Source of the DNA: Flavobacterium sedimenticola
GTDB taxonomy: Bacteria > Bacteroidota > Bacteroidia > Flavobacteriales > Flavobacteriaceae
Assembly: GCF_030053345.1 (NCBI RefSeq)
Contig: NZ_JASGBP010000007.1
Location: 1-64,000 of the forward strand
Reading direction: 5' to 3'
DNA: 64,000 nucleotides
Positions 18,182 to 27,552 of the stretch are shown here, piece after piece. How positions within the stretch are numbered: position 1 is the stretch's first letter; each line of letters starts with the position of its first letter. Below the pieces are notes generated by a model, which saw only the letters and a list, made by a program, of their open reading frames with translations, ran no database searches and was not told where the DNA came from. The position numbers and the translations under genes were made by a program.

Positions 18182-18453
18182 AGGATAGCATTAGTAATTC
18201 TTTTACAATTCAGTTATATTATTCTTTAGGAAAATTTTCAATTGACACTTTTTAAATAAACACTTAAAAAAGATTTTAACCAAATTGAAGGTTCCTTACC
18301 CTGTGAAATGCAGGTGTGGCAATATTTAAGTCAATTTACACTAGTAGGAAGAAGTTTGTTTACTTGTCATAATAAATTGCTTTTTTTGTAGTTAATATTG
18401 CCACTTAAAGCTGCATTAAATAGATTAAGAACAGTTGATTGTCTTAATTTAGA

Positions 18454-21400
18454 TTATTTTATGATTAGTTTTTTTGAATTGATATAGTTTTCGGTCTTCA
18501 TTTGATAAAAGTATATGCCAGTAGAGAGCCCCTTAGTATCAATTACAATTGAGTTATTACCTTCGGGATAAAAATCATCTGTTAATGTTGAAATATAGTT
18601 TCCTAAATTGTTGTACAGCATAATTTGAACTCTGTTAGCTTGTTTTAAATAGAACGGGATGGTTGTAATATTATTCTCTGTAGGATTTGGATAATTTTGA
18701 CCTAACCAACTCGACTGTACATTATTTTCATGTTCTACAACTTGCAGTGGGTTATGAGTTGTGTAAAAAAATGTTAGACCTCCAAAAAAGTTTTGTTCAT
18801 CAAAAATTTTTCCAGAAATGAGTAAATTACCATTGTCAAGAGGGGTTAAACTTTTTGGTGAAAATAATGAGTATTCGTTTCCTAGATAATTTTCTGTATC
18901 AATGGTATTTCCCCATTCATCGAGTTTCCATAATCTGGCAGATTTGAAAGGACCAATCCAATTTAAAAAGCGATAAGGAACACTGGAAAGTTCCTCGCAA
19001 TCGGAAAGAATATAAATTTGATTGGAGTTGTCTATATATGAGTCGGCGTAATAGTCTTTTGTGCCGCCATTAGCTTCCCACTCAATTACTCCCTCTTGGT
19101 TAAATCTCAAGACCTTAATTTTTTGTTCAACGGAGTAACTCTGCCCTATTGAGATTAGTTTTCCATCTGATAATTTGTGAAGTGCATAAACTGTATTTAA
19201 TTGTCCCGGTTCATCGTAGATAGTGGTCCATTGTTCAACACCATTGCCATTATATTTAACCAAAAACACATTTTCCTTCCCTGTAATTCTATTTCTTGTG
19301 TTTCCGGTAATATAAATTTGTTGTTCATCAATTACCATATCTATTGCCTGTGAATTTTGATTTGGTATGAGTAAACTTGAATTCCATATCAAAGATCCTT
19401 GAGGTGATAGTTTTAAGGTCAAAAGGTTGAAATTTGAAGTAAAATTTGTTTGATTGTAATTCCCTGCCAACCCTGACACGATTACAGAATTATCAGTACC
19501 AATTTTTATAGTGTTAATGCCATTTATATTTTCACCATCTTGTGGATTTCGATAGTAGTTCCAAATCTCTTCACCTTGGTCTGAGAATTTGGTTATGAAT
19601 ATTGAGTTTACAGTGTCAGACTCATTTTCTTTTGCGGTACCAGAAACATAAATATCATTTTCATTGTCAAGAATAACATTGTTGATGTTTGGAAGATTAT
19701 ATTCTTTTTCTATGCTCCATAAAAGGTTCCCATCGGGGGTGTACTTACTTAATTTTAGGGGGCCAATTTCTTCATTTACTACGTAAGTAACCACCGGTGT
19801 TTCCAATAATAATATTTCTCCGGATGAGTTTATTATTATTTCAAGATTAATTTGACTTGCCGGGTTATGTGGGTAAATTTGATTCCAGACCGTATCTCCA
19901 TTCTCATTATATTTTGCGAAAAAGTGTTTTTGAACGAGTGAACCATTTTCAAATTTAAAATAATTACCGCAGGCATAAGTATTGTTTGCAGCTCCTTTTG
20001 CAATATTTGAGATTGTAATGTTAGAGGCGCCGATATTACTAAACTTAGTATTCCATTGCGAAATATTATTATTTTCGTAGGTCAATTTAAATGTTTCATA
20101 AACATTGCCTAATGTAGTGTATATCATCCCCATGGTAGTATAAATACTGTTATTGCCATCAATGCCAATATCAAAGAAATCACCAATATTTGAAAAAGGT
20201 GAAAATTCAAAAACATAACCAGCTTCATTTAAAAGTGTACCATCAGTACTAAACCTTTTCACTATCAATTTAGAATCCTGAAAGCCATTATAATACCCAA
20301 TACCAGCAATAACAGGGTGATTTGTAGTATCCAGGAGTAAATCAAATTTTGAAATATCAAGACTTTCATTAGAAGTTTGAATCCAATTTATGTTGCCGTT
20401 GACATCGTATGAGATTAAAACAGTCCCATCATCTTGAAATGAGCCTCTATGTATACCCCCAACATAAATATTATCATTGCCAACTAAGATTTTATACGCT
20501 TTAGAAATTTCATATGGTGTGTTGTTTGCTATTGCAAAGGAGTAGTTTCTAATCCACAACATATTTCCATCACTATCATATTTTATAGTGCCAAATTCGT
20601 CATTATTGTTAACATCAAATGTTCCAGTTATGTATATCTCATTGTTTTTAATGGCAATATCACTTGCTACAGAATTTGTCATTAACAATGGATTATCAGG
20701 ATTATCAGGCTCTGGATCTACTTCAGCAGTATGTGAATTCTTCCAAAGTTCTAGACCATTACTATCATATTTAATAGTATAATAGCTTTGAAATTGATTG
20801 CTATTCAAGCCAAATCCGGTTACTATTATGTTGTTATTTGAATCAATGGCTAATGCTGAGGGTTCATTCCATGAATTTTCAACAGTATTTTCATCAATCA
20901 CACTCCATATGAGTTCCCCGCTAGAGCTGTATTTGATGACAACATATTGCAGTGAATTGTTTGTGTAAACCATACCTGCAATTATAATGTTGCTATTTGA
21001 GTCGGTAGTGATAGCGGTTGGTATGTCTAATGTATTAAGAGTTGAGTCAAAGCTCGACTCCCATATAACAGTACCGTCTAGTGAATTTAATTTAACGGTA
21101 TATATATCCATATCGTTACCATTCCATTTTACACCTGAAATAATCACATTATTATTGGAATCCATTGTTAAGACTGTTCCTGATTCAACCGTAAAGGTAT
21201 TTGCGGGTATTCTTGATTCCCAAACAATATTTCCACTATTGTCAATCTTAATTGTTGTTATGTTACCTTCGGGACTAAGGGTATTCGAACTTGCCCCTGT
21301 GATGTAAGTATTTCCATTGTTGTCCGTGAATTTAGCCATTGGAATATTCATTCCTTTGGTTGGAAATTCCAAGTACTGGTATTGGTTTGTAGTTTGGGTA

Positions 21401-21627
21401 GCATTACCTATTGCATTTTGACCGTTTCTGTAATTTATATCATTACTATATTCTCCTTTTTTTTGGCTTTTTTTGAATTTTGATAGAATACCCTGATTAG
21501 ACGATAATTCATATCCTTTTAGATGCTTATAACCTTGAAGATTATTTTGTCCACGAACATAAATGTTTACAGTCAATACATAAATTAATAGAATAATTTT
21601 TTTTGAGTTTAGATTTGTTTTTTTCAT
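18454..21627 (-). CDS. Large T9SS-secreted beta-propeller (SBBP-like repeat) protein
   Basis: This 1057-residue protein has an N-terminal export signal (IILLIYVLTVNIYVRGQ). It contains a long series of blade motifs of the form DSNNNIIISGxxxNG..., IYITGTFD, IYVSGTAKE and QQIYITGNT, with intervening GxxxWxxxY strands, as in SBBP/delta-60-type beta-propellers. The C-terminus (YPNPTENNITTIPFYL, YNNLGNYI, GIYFYQMKTENY, KLIIK) is a T9SS sorting domain of the longer type found in exported propellers. It is not preceded by the TACCTGA palindrome. The start codon sits behind two copies of CATAGTATTTTT (plus-strand sense). Confidence 0.85.
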   Translation of the reverse strand: MKKTNLNSKKIILLIYVLTVNIYVRGQNNLQGYKHLKGYELSSNQGILSKFKKSQKKGEYSNDINYRNGQNAIGNATQTTNQYQYLEFPTKGMNIPMAKFTDNNGNTYITGASSNTLSPEGNITTIKIDNSGNIVWESRIPANTFTVESGTVLTMDSNNNVIISGVKWNGNDMDIYTVKLNSLDGTVIWESSFDSTLNTLDIPTAITTDSNSNIIIAGMVYTNNSLQYVVIKYSSSGELIWSVIDENTVENSWNEPSALAIDSNNNIIVTGFGLNSNQFQSYYTIKYDSNGLELWKNSHTAEVDPEPDNPDNPLLMTNSVASDIAIKNNEIYITGTFDVNNNDEFGTIKYDSDGNMLWIRNYSFAIANNTPYEISKAYKILVGNDNIYVGGIHRGSFQDDGTVLISYDVNGNINWIQTSNESLDISKFDLLLDTTNHPVIAGIGYYNGFQDSKLIVKRFSTDGTLLNEAGYVFEFSPFSNIGDFFDIGIDGNNSIYTTMGMIYTTLGNVYETFKLTYENNNISQWNTKFSNIGASNITISNIAKGAANNTYACGNYFKFENGSLVQKHFFAKYNENGDTVWNQIYPHNPASQINLEIIINSSGEILLLETPVVTYVVNEEIGPLKLSKYTPDGNLLWSIEKEYNLPNINNVILDNENDIYVSGTAKENESDTVNSIFITKFSDQGEEIWNYYRNPQDGENINGINTIKIGTDNSVIVSGLAGNYNQTNFTSNFNLLTLKLSPQGSLIWNSSLLIPNQNSQAIDMVIDEQQIYITGNTRNRITGKENVFLVKYNGNGVEQWTTIYDEPGQLNTVYALHKLSDGKLISIGQSYSVEQKIKVLRFNQEGVIEWEANGGTKDYYADSYIDNSNQIYILSDCEELSSVPYRFLNWIGPFKSARLWKLDEWGNTIDTENYLGNEYSLFSPKSLTPLDNGNLLISGKIFDEQNFFGGLTFFYTTHNPLQVVEHENNVQSSWLGQNYPNPTENNITTIPFYLKQANRVQIMLYNNLGNYISTLTDDFYPEGNNSIVIDTKGLSTGIYFYQMKTENYINSKKLIIK

Positions 21628-21761
21628 AGTATTTTTTCATAGTATTTTTCATAGGCAATCGAGAGGGATTTAAAAAGGATTACCAACTATAAAACCCAAC
21701 TCTAACAATTATAAACTTCCATTTAAACCCTCTGATTGCATATAATTTTAAAGAGTATTAA

Positions 21762-22328
21762 TCATCCCTTCAATTTTCTAAATCTTGCTTTTTGAAATAG
21801 TTTTTCTACTTTTTTATGTTCTTGTCTGATTGTCAAATCTAATGGAGTAACCCCTGTATTGTTATTTGCATAGGGGTTAGCTCCATATTTTAACAGTAAC
21901 TTAGCAGATTCATAATTTCCGGTCCAACCCGCATAATGTAAAGGTGTCTCATTGATACTGTCCCGAGCATCAACATTGGCACCATTTTCGAGCAGTATTT
22001 TCACAATTTTAACGTTATTGTACTCTACTCCCCAATGTAGAGGCGATAATTTATCATTGTTACTTGTATTTACATCAGCTCCAAGCTCTATAAAATATTT
22101 AACCAACTTATAGTAACTAAGCTTAGCTACCATATTTAAAGGTGTATCCCCGTTATTGTTTTTAGAATTAACATCGGCACCCAGTTGTATCGCTTTTTTT
22201 ATTTCTTGTACATTACCATGCAATGATGCTTCCAGTAGGAGGGTATTAGGTGTTTTATTCTCCTGACTGTATATTACGATGTGGTAGCAAAGTAGTATTA
22301 CAACGAAATGTAAGATTTTTGGTTTCAT
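21762..22328 (-). CDS. Exported ankyrin-repeat protein
   Basis: This 188-residue protein has a signal peptide (HFVVILLCYHIVIYSQ) followed by four to five ankyrin repeats. Examples are LLEASLHGNVQEIKKAIQ, GDTPLNMVAKLSYYKLVKYF, LSPLHWGVEYNNVKIVKIL and ETPLHYAGWTGNYESAKLL, with linking ENGANVDARDS. These are protein-protein interaction modules, here probably periplasmic. It is the last gene of a possible nine-gene operon (22-bp gap to the lipoprotein gene). Confidence 0.85.
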   Translation of the reverse strand: MKPKILHFVVILLCYHIVIYSQENKTPNTLLLEASLHGNVQEIKKAIQLGADVNSKNNNGDTPLNMVAKLSYYKLVKYFIELGADVNTSNNDKLSPLHWGVEYNNVKIVKILLENGANVDARDSINETPLHYAGWTGNYESAKLLLKYGANPYANNNTGVTPLDLTIRQEHKKVEKLFQKARFRKLKG

Positions 22329-22350
22329 AGGAAATTTATAATCATAAAAT

Positions 22351-22968
22351 TTAATTTCTCAGCGATATTTCAATTACTTCCCCCTCTTTGGTAATCTCCA
22401 CGAATTTTTCGATACGATGGTTTTTGGTTTTCAGATATCGCTGTGTTTGATAGTAGGTCGTTGTGCCATAACCATTACTTCCTGTTCCAACAGGAACTTG
22501 TTGGTTATAGGCTTTAGTTGTTGACATAAAAGCTTGTAAAAAATATTTGCCCGGTTTCATCTCGCTAAAGGTAAACCTGCCAAACTCATCCGTTTTAGTT
22601 TCTAACCGCATTGCATACGCCTGATCGGACATATAAACGGCTGTTTTTTTATTTTCTTTTTTATCTCTCAATTGATACCAATCCATAAAATAAGGGGTGA
22701 CGGGAAATAAATCAATTTTTAAATTTGCACCGTAGTCTCTGCCGCTGGCTATTGCTATTGATGTTTTGGCAAATAATACCCCTTTAATAGTGCTTTTTCC
22801 TTTCGCCAGTTGATTTTTAGCCAGTGCTTCATCAAATTTCGTTTCGGGATAAAGCGCTATTTTTTCATTTTTATTAGCTTTTCTGTTCGCTTCTGCCATT
22901 GGACTACAGCTGATGAAAAAAGATGTGGCTACCAAAAGCAGGAGTTTAATTTTTTTATAATATTTCAT
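22351..22968 (-). CDS. Lipoprotein with carboxypeptidase-regulatory-like domain
   Basis: This 205-residue protein has a lipoprotein signal with lipobox FFISCS (Cys at about 21). The central region (STIKGVLFAKTS...FGRFTFSEMKPGKYFLQAFM) resembles carboxypeptidase-regulatory-like/transthyretin-type beta-sandwich folds common in Bacteroidota envelope proteins. It lies 14 bp behind the repeat-protein gene and 22 bp ahead of the ankyrin gene. Function unknown. Confidence 0.65.
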   Translation of the reverse strand: MKYYKKIKLLLLVATSFFISCSPMAEANRKANKNEKIALYPETKFDEALAKNQLAKGKSTIKGVLFAKTSIAIASGRDYGANLKIDLFPVTPYFMDWYQLRDKKENKKTAVYMSDQAYAMRLETKTDEFGRFTFSEMKPGKYFLQAFMSTTKAYNQQVPVGTGSNGYGTTTYYQTQRYLKTKNHRIEKFVEITKEGEVIEISLRN

Positions 22969-22982
22969 GATATTTAGGCTTT

Positions 22983-24773
22983 TTATTCTTTAATAAACCG
23001 CAGCGTAGTTACTGTTGAATTATTGTCTAATTTCATTAGATAAGCGCCAGATGGTAATCGGGATACATTTATTTGGTCATCTGAAAATATTGTTCCTGTC
23101 TGAATTGATTTACCATCAATTGCCAATATTTCATAATGGAACGCAGTATCAAAACTACTTTTCAGTATGAGAAATTCTTTGGTAGGAACGGGGTAGAGGA
23201 AAGTAGAATTTAGAGCCACCTCATTGTTAGTTAAATTGCTGTCGGTTGTAAAGTTCCATACAGCTGACCATAAACTAACATTGCCTGACATGTTTACTCG
23301 AACTCTCCAATAATATGTAGTATTTACAGAAAGTCCAGAAAAGGGTACGGTTGTATTATTCACTATACCGGATAATACGATGTTATTAAAGTTACTATCG
23401 GTAGCGCATTGGTATTCATAATTTGCTACTCCTGTGATTCCGTTCCAGACAAAGTTCCCTGTTGTTGGCTGATTTATGGTTCCATTAGCCGGTGAAATCA
23501 GAATTACACTGGTATCATACGTTATGTTTACTCCAACTACTTTTGAATATACCGGCCCCCAATTGCCGTCACTTGCCTTCGCTCTTACATTTAATAAGTT
23601 TACACCTGATGATGGTAATGAAGCGTTGGTGCTTAAGATGGTTTCCATTGCATCACTGAAATTACCATCAAAAGCTACCATCGCCAAACCATTACCTTGG
23701 CCCGGGTCAGTATTCCAAAAGTATTCGGCTTGAGTCAATTTCACAAGATTGTTTGTGTTGTTGTTTTCTGATAGACGAAATACTTTTCTGAATACGGTTC
23801 CCCAATTTCCATCGTCTGCTTTTACTCTTAATCCTAGGACATGATTGCCAATGGCAGGTAAAGAAGCACTGCTAGTAAAAATCGTTTCTATAGCTTGATT
23901 GAAATTTCCATCAAAGGCTAATAGGGCTGTTCCTTGTCCTATGCCCGGATCATTGTCCCAAAAGTATTCAGCTTGCGTAATTTTTAGAGACAGATTTGTG
24001 TTATTATTTTGGGAGAGGCGAAAAACTTTTCGATACACTGGGCTCCAATTGCCATCATTGGCTTTGACGCGTAATCCCAAGACGTGATTTCCAACGGAGG
24101 GTAAATTAGCATTATTGGTAAAAACAGTTTCCATTGCTTGGTTAAAGTTTCCATCAAACGCTAATAGTGCCGTTCCTTGTCCTACACCCGGATCATTGTC
24201 CCAAAAGTATTCGGCTTGCGTAATTTTTAGAGACAAATTCGTGTTGTTATTTTGGGAGAGACGAAAAAATTTTCGATATACCGGGCCCCAGTTGCCATCA
24301 TTGGCTTTGACGCGCAATCCCAAAACATGATTGCCAACAGCAGGTAAATTGGCAGTACTGTTAAAAACCGTTTCTATAGCTTGATTGAAGTTTCCATCAA
24401 AAGCCAAAAGGGATATTCCTTGTCCTTCACCCGGATCATTGTCCCAAAAATACTCGGCCTGTGTAATCTTTACTAAATTATTACTGCTAATGCCATTTAC
24501 CACTCGAATAACTTTGCGGAATACGGGTGACCAGTTCCCGTTTTCACCTTTTATGCGAACTCCTAAAACGTTACTTCCAGTTGGCGGTAAAGCAGCATTA
24601 CTATTGATGACTGTTTCCAATGCGCTGTTAAAGTTGCCATCGGCAGCTACGAGCGCTATTCCTTGTCCTTCGCCGGGATCGGTATTCCAAAAAAATTCGG
24701 CTTGAATAATTTTTTGGGAATAGCCGTGCCAACAAGCGAGCAAGAGTATAGCCAATAGTTTTAAATTCTTCAT
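22983..24773 (-). CDS. T9SS-secreted protein with five ~81-residue tandem repeats and an FnIII-like domain
   Basis: This 596-residue protein has a signal peptide (LLAILLLACWHGYSQ). Five tandem repeats follow, each beginning KITQAEYFWDNDPGxGQG and containing FDGNFNQAxET and LGLRVKANDGNW. Repeats two to four have an exact 243-bp period and near-identical DNA. A fibronectin-III-like domain (YEYQCATDSNFNN, TTYYWRVRV) precedes the T9SS sorting domain (PVPTKEFLIL, GAYLMKL, RFIKE). The nearly identical repeats suggest recent amplification. It is probably a surface adhesin or structural protein. Confidence 0.85.
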   Translation of the reverse strand: MKNLKLLAILLLACWHGYSQKIIQAEFFWNTDPGEGQGIALVAADGNFNSALETVINSNAALPPTGSNVLGVRIKGENGNWSPVFRKVIRVVNGISSNNLVKITQAEYFWDNDPGEGQGISLLAFDGNFNQAIETVFNSTANLPAVGNHVLGLRVKANDGNWGPVYRKFFRLSQNNNTNLSLKITQAEYFWDNDPGVGQGTALLAFDGNFNQAMETVFTNNANLPSVGNHVLGLRVKANDGNWSPVYRKVFRLSQNNNTNLSLKITQAEYFWDNDPGIGQGTALLAFDGNFNQAIETIFTSSASLPAIGNHVLGLRVKADDGNWGTVFRKVFRLSENNNTNNLVKLTQAEYFWNTDPGQGNGLAMVAFDGNFSDAMETILSTNASLPSSGVNLLNVRAKASDGNWGPVYSKVVGVNITYDTSVILISPANGTINQPTTGNFVWNGITGVANYEYQCATDSNFNNIVLSGIVNNTTVPFSGLSVNTTYYWRVRVNMSGNVSLWSAVWNFTTDSNLTNNEVALNSTFLYPVPTKEFLILKSSFDTAFHYEILAIDGKSIQTGTIFSDDQINVSRLPSGAYLMKLDNNSTVTTLRFIKE

Positions 24774-24793
24774 ATTTCTATTTTAAATATGCA

Positions 24794-25990
24794 TTAACGG
24801 TCGAAACCATCCGCTTTAATCTCTAAAGGTGCTCCTGTAGTGGTGATTCCAAAAGGCATGTCGATATTATACACTCGAGAACTTCCGGTAATAGGGAAAT
24901 AATTATTTAAACTATAAGAACCACCGTAACAGCCGGCATCACCTACAGTTAGGTCTAGGTCATAAAATTCAAAGCTTGGATCGGCACCGTTTTGAGCCAA
25001 AGTAGATGTGATGAGTTGTCCTGTTGTGGGGGTAACCGGCGCATCTGTAAGGTTTACTTCGGTACTTGTGTTAGCTATACGAATATTGCTTGTGAAATAG
25101 TAATTGTATGAACTACTAAAACCTACAACATTAAAAGTATTAGCTCTATTTACAGATCCATTAGGAGTTGAAAATTGGAATATATTATTTTTTATTGTTG
25201 CAAAAGATTCTAACCAGAGATAAGTATTATCACTAAAAACAGTTGAAGTAGAGTTGGATCTAGGTGTTATAATTGTATTATTAATAATTTTTAATTTGTA
25301 GAGTGAACTACTAAAAGTGTAATGTATAGAAAAGAAATTCGTTGTAGTTGAGTTGACTCTTGCAATAAAATTATTTATTATGTTCAAAAAAATATCAGAT
25401 GTGCAAGTAATTCTTGGCGTTTTATTTCCAATAATTGACATAGTATCGTTTGACACTGAGGTGGAATTTGAAATAAAAATACTCTTGGTCTCAGTTTTCA
25501 ATTCATTTCCAATTACGTTGCCATGTGATAAAAGAATACTACCGTTTTCTAAGATGTTAGAAACAATAGCGGCCTTGAATTGGTTACTGGCATTGATATC
25601 TCCGCCATTAAGTAAACAGCCCATTACATTTAATGTGGTTGGCCATCCGGTACCGTTTGCTATGATATTACCAGCCACTAAATGTGCCCCAATAATGGTC
25701 ACTTTTCGGTTTACCGCAGCAGCTATGGTAACATTACCTTGTATTTTGTAGCGGTTGCCATCTTCGGCAGATAAAAACTCTAAGGCTTTATTGATTGTAA
25801 GGTCCTCAATATAGGGATTGCCTCCAATTTTTGGGTGAATGATGATGCGGTCTCCATCAACTGAAGCGGTTATGGCAGCTGAGATGCTGCTAAAGGTTCC
25901 TGTAGGACCATTTTCTTGAACTATACGATCAATAGCCCAAATTTTCATTGTTGCTACGAGCAACACAAAAGTTACGATGTTTTTTTTCAT
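24794..25990 (-). CDS. Secreted right-handed parallel beta-helix protein
   Basis: I chose the ATG at 25990 (MKKNIVTFVLLVATMKIWA signal peptide), because the frame upstream only offers a TTG and lacks a signal. The mature part starts like a choice-of-anchor/pectate-lyase-type protein (SSISAAITASVDGDRIIIHP, YIEDLTINKALEF) and continues with N-rich helix rungs (NVMGCLLNGGDI, ISNSTSVSND). No T9SS sorting domain is visible; it ends LEIKADGFDR. It lies 20 bp ahead of the repeat-protein gene. Confidence 0.7.
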   Translation of the reverse strand: MKKNIVTFVLLVATMKIWAIDRIVQENGPTGTFSSISAAITASVDGDRIIIHPKIGGNPYIEDLTINKALEFLSAEDGNRYKIQGNVTIAAAVNRKVTIIGAHLVAGNIIANGTGWPTTLNVMGCLLNGGDINASNQFKAAIVSNILENGSILLSHGNVIGNELKTETKSIFISNSTSVSNDTMSIIGNKTPRITCTSDIFLNIINNFIARVNSTTTNFFSIHYTFSSSLYKLKIINNTIITPRSNSTSTVFSDNTYLWLESFATIKNNIFQFSTPNGSVNRANTFNVVGFSSSYNYYFTSNIRIANTSTEVNLTDAPVTPTTGQLITSTLAQNGADPSFEFYDLDLTVGDAGCYGGSYSLNNYFPITGSSRVYNIDMPFGITTTGAPLEIKADGFDR

Positions 25991-26115
25991 TTTTATTTGT
26001 ATTAAGGTTATTATAATTTTTTCATTTTTCAAAAGAGTGGCACAGCGATTATCAACTAAACATTTAATAATATCACCTAACTAATATTACCCCCGCTGGT
26101 ACCACTCTTGTTGGG

Positions 26116-26670
26116 TTAATAAATTTTATTGCATCCAAAGGAATACGTTGTTGCCGCTCCGTCAATACCACCGTTGACATCAAGAATTTTAGTCATTTGA
26201 ATCTCTTCGGGAACTGTGACTTTGTATTGATTATTTTCAATTGTAATGATGGCTTTTTTTGTTGTTGATTGACAACCATACAACGCACTACCGGTAGTAG
26301 TAGCTGTTCCTATTGAACAGTCGATATAAATGTATTTTTCGGTGGGATTTACTAATTCACCAAAAGTGTTGTTATCTACAATGGTATATTCACCTGCACC
26401 TCTGTCAAAGAATTCACAAGTAATAGCGCTTCCTGAATATTCACCTAAGTTACCCGCACCAGACGTGGAGCATACAATTACGAATAATTGGCCATCATTG
26501 GCAGGAGTCCCGGATTGATTGCTCACTCCTCTGGTAAAAGTATAGGAACCTAATTTCCATTTTCCCGGGCCTAATCCAGTATTTGAGTTACTGTCGTTAT
26601 CACTACTACATGCAAAGAGTAGAAGGGTTAATGCGAAAAGCGTTAACTTTAAAAATGGCATTTTTTTCAT
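26116..26670 (-). CDS. Lipoprotein, unknown function
   Basis: This 184-residue protein has a lipoprotein signal peptide with lipobox LLLFACSS (Cys at about 21), followed by an Asp/Asn/Ser-rich tether (SDNDSNSNTG). The mature domain contains four further Cys (CSTSG, CEFF, CSIG, CQST), which could form disulfides in the periplasm. The family was not recognised. It is 21 bp behind the RpfF-like gene and probably co-transcribed with it. Confidence 0.65.
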   Translation of the reverse strand: MKKMPFLKLTLFALTLLLFACSSDNDSNSNTGLGPGKWKLGSYTFTRGVSNQSGTPANDGQLFVIVCSTSGAGNLGEYSGSAITCEFFDRGAGEYTIVDNNTFGELVNPTEKYIYIDCSIGTATTTGSALYGCQSTTKKAIITIENNQYKVTVPEEIQMTKILDVNGGIDGAATTYSFGCNKIY

Positions 26671-26691
26671 AATTATTTTTATTTAAGAATT

Positions 26692-27507
26692 TTAGTTAGC
26701 TGTTTTTTGTTTTAGCACCAGTTTTTTTTGGTTGGCCACAATCTTTTCCATTATAGCTATTGTTTTTTCATCCAAATTCATGATGCCATTCAACCAAATA
26801 TCAACTATGGTTAAGAGCTCTTCTTTAGGAGGGACTTTACACGCTTTTTCGAATTCGTTTTTGGGTTTAAACAAGTCCTCCTTGAATCCTTTTAGAAGTG
26901 TGGTAATTGCACAATCTTTTTCTACACATTTCCATATTAGATTCATTTCTTCTAAGTCTTTTGCTTCCCATTTTTGATTGGATTGAATTAATTGATGGGC
27001 TTTTTCGTATCCCACTTTTCTTGTTAGAAAACTGTATGCGCCCATACCCGGAAATGTATCAAATATAGTTTCCGGAAAACTGCATTTAACCTGTTCCTCA
27101 GCTATAATATAGTCGGCAGATAAGGCGCATTCAAAACCACCTCCATAAGCGTTCCCTTCCAATAAGCATATCACGGAACAAGATGTTTCAAACGCTTTGT
27201 TAATCATGTGAACGCCTTCAACACACTTGTAAGCATAGTCTTTTAAAGCGGGATAATTATTTTGTTTGATGCAATCAATAAAAAACTCCAAATCACCACC
27301 CATATTCCAAACTGTGGGATTGGGAGACTTTATGACCAGAAACTTTATATTTTCATTGATGATTGTTTTTTTTATTTTAGGTAATTCTTCATAAAAATCA
27401 CAAATCGTTTTATAGGAGTAATGCAGCTCGTGAGGAACTCCAATTTTTAACCAAAGTACACTATTGATCTTGTCGTGAGATAAATCCAAATTTTTTGTAT
27501 AGTTCAT
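26692..27507 (-). CDS. RpfF-like DSF synthase (crotonase superfamily)
   Basis: This 271-residue protein has hallmarks of RpfF, the crotonase-fold enzyme that makes cis-2-unsaturated fatty-acid signals (DSF) by dehydrating 3-hydroxyacyl-ACP and releasing the free acid. It shows NMGGDLEFFIDCI, GNAYGGGFECALS, FPETIFDTFPGMGAYSF and a C-terminal LTIVDIWLNGIMNL. Glu126 and Glu146 correspond to the catalytic pair Glu141/Glu161 of Xanthomonas RpfF, with identical 20-residue spacing. Ordinary enoyl-CoA hydratases lack the FPGMGAYSFL block. It lies 45 bp behind a T9SS gene and 21 bp ahead of a lipoprotein gene, inside a run of minus-strand genes. No rpfC or rpfG gene is adjacent. Confidence 0.75.
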   Translation of the reverse strand: MNYTKNLDLSHDKINSVLWLKIGVPHELHYSYKTICDFYEELPKIKKTIINENIKFLVIKSPNPTVWNMGGDLEFFIDCIKQNNYPALKDYAYKCVEGVHMINKAFETSCSVICLLEGNAYGGGFECALSADYIIAEEQVKCSFPETIFDTFPGMGAYSFLTRKVGYEKAHQLIQSNQKWEAKDLEEMNLIWKCVEKDCAITTLLKGFKEDLFKPKNEFEKACKVPPKEELLTIVDIWLNGIMNLDEKTIAIMEKIVANQKKLVLKQKTAN

Positions 27508-27552
27508 AGATTAGATTGGGTATTGATTTTTGACTAGTGTTTTGGTGATTTA

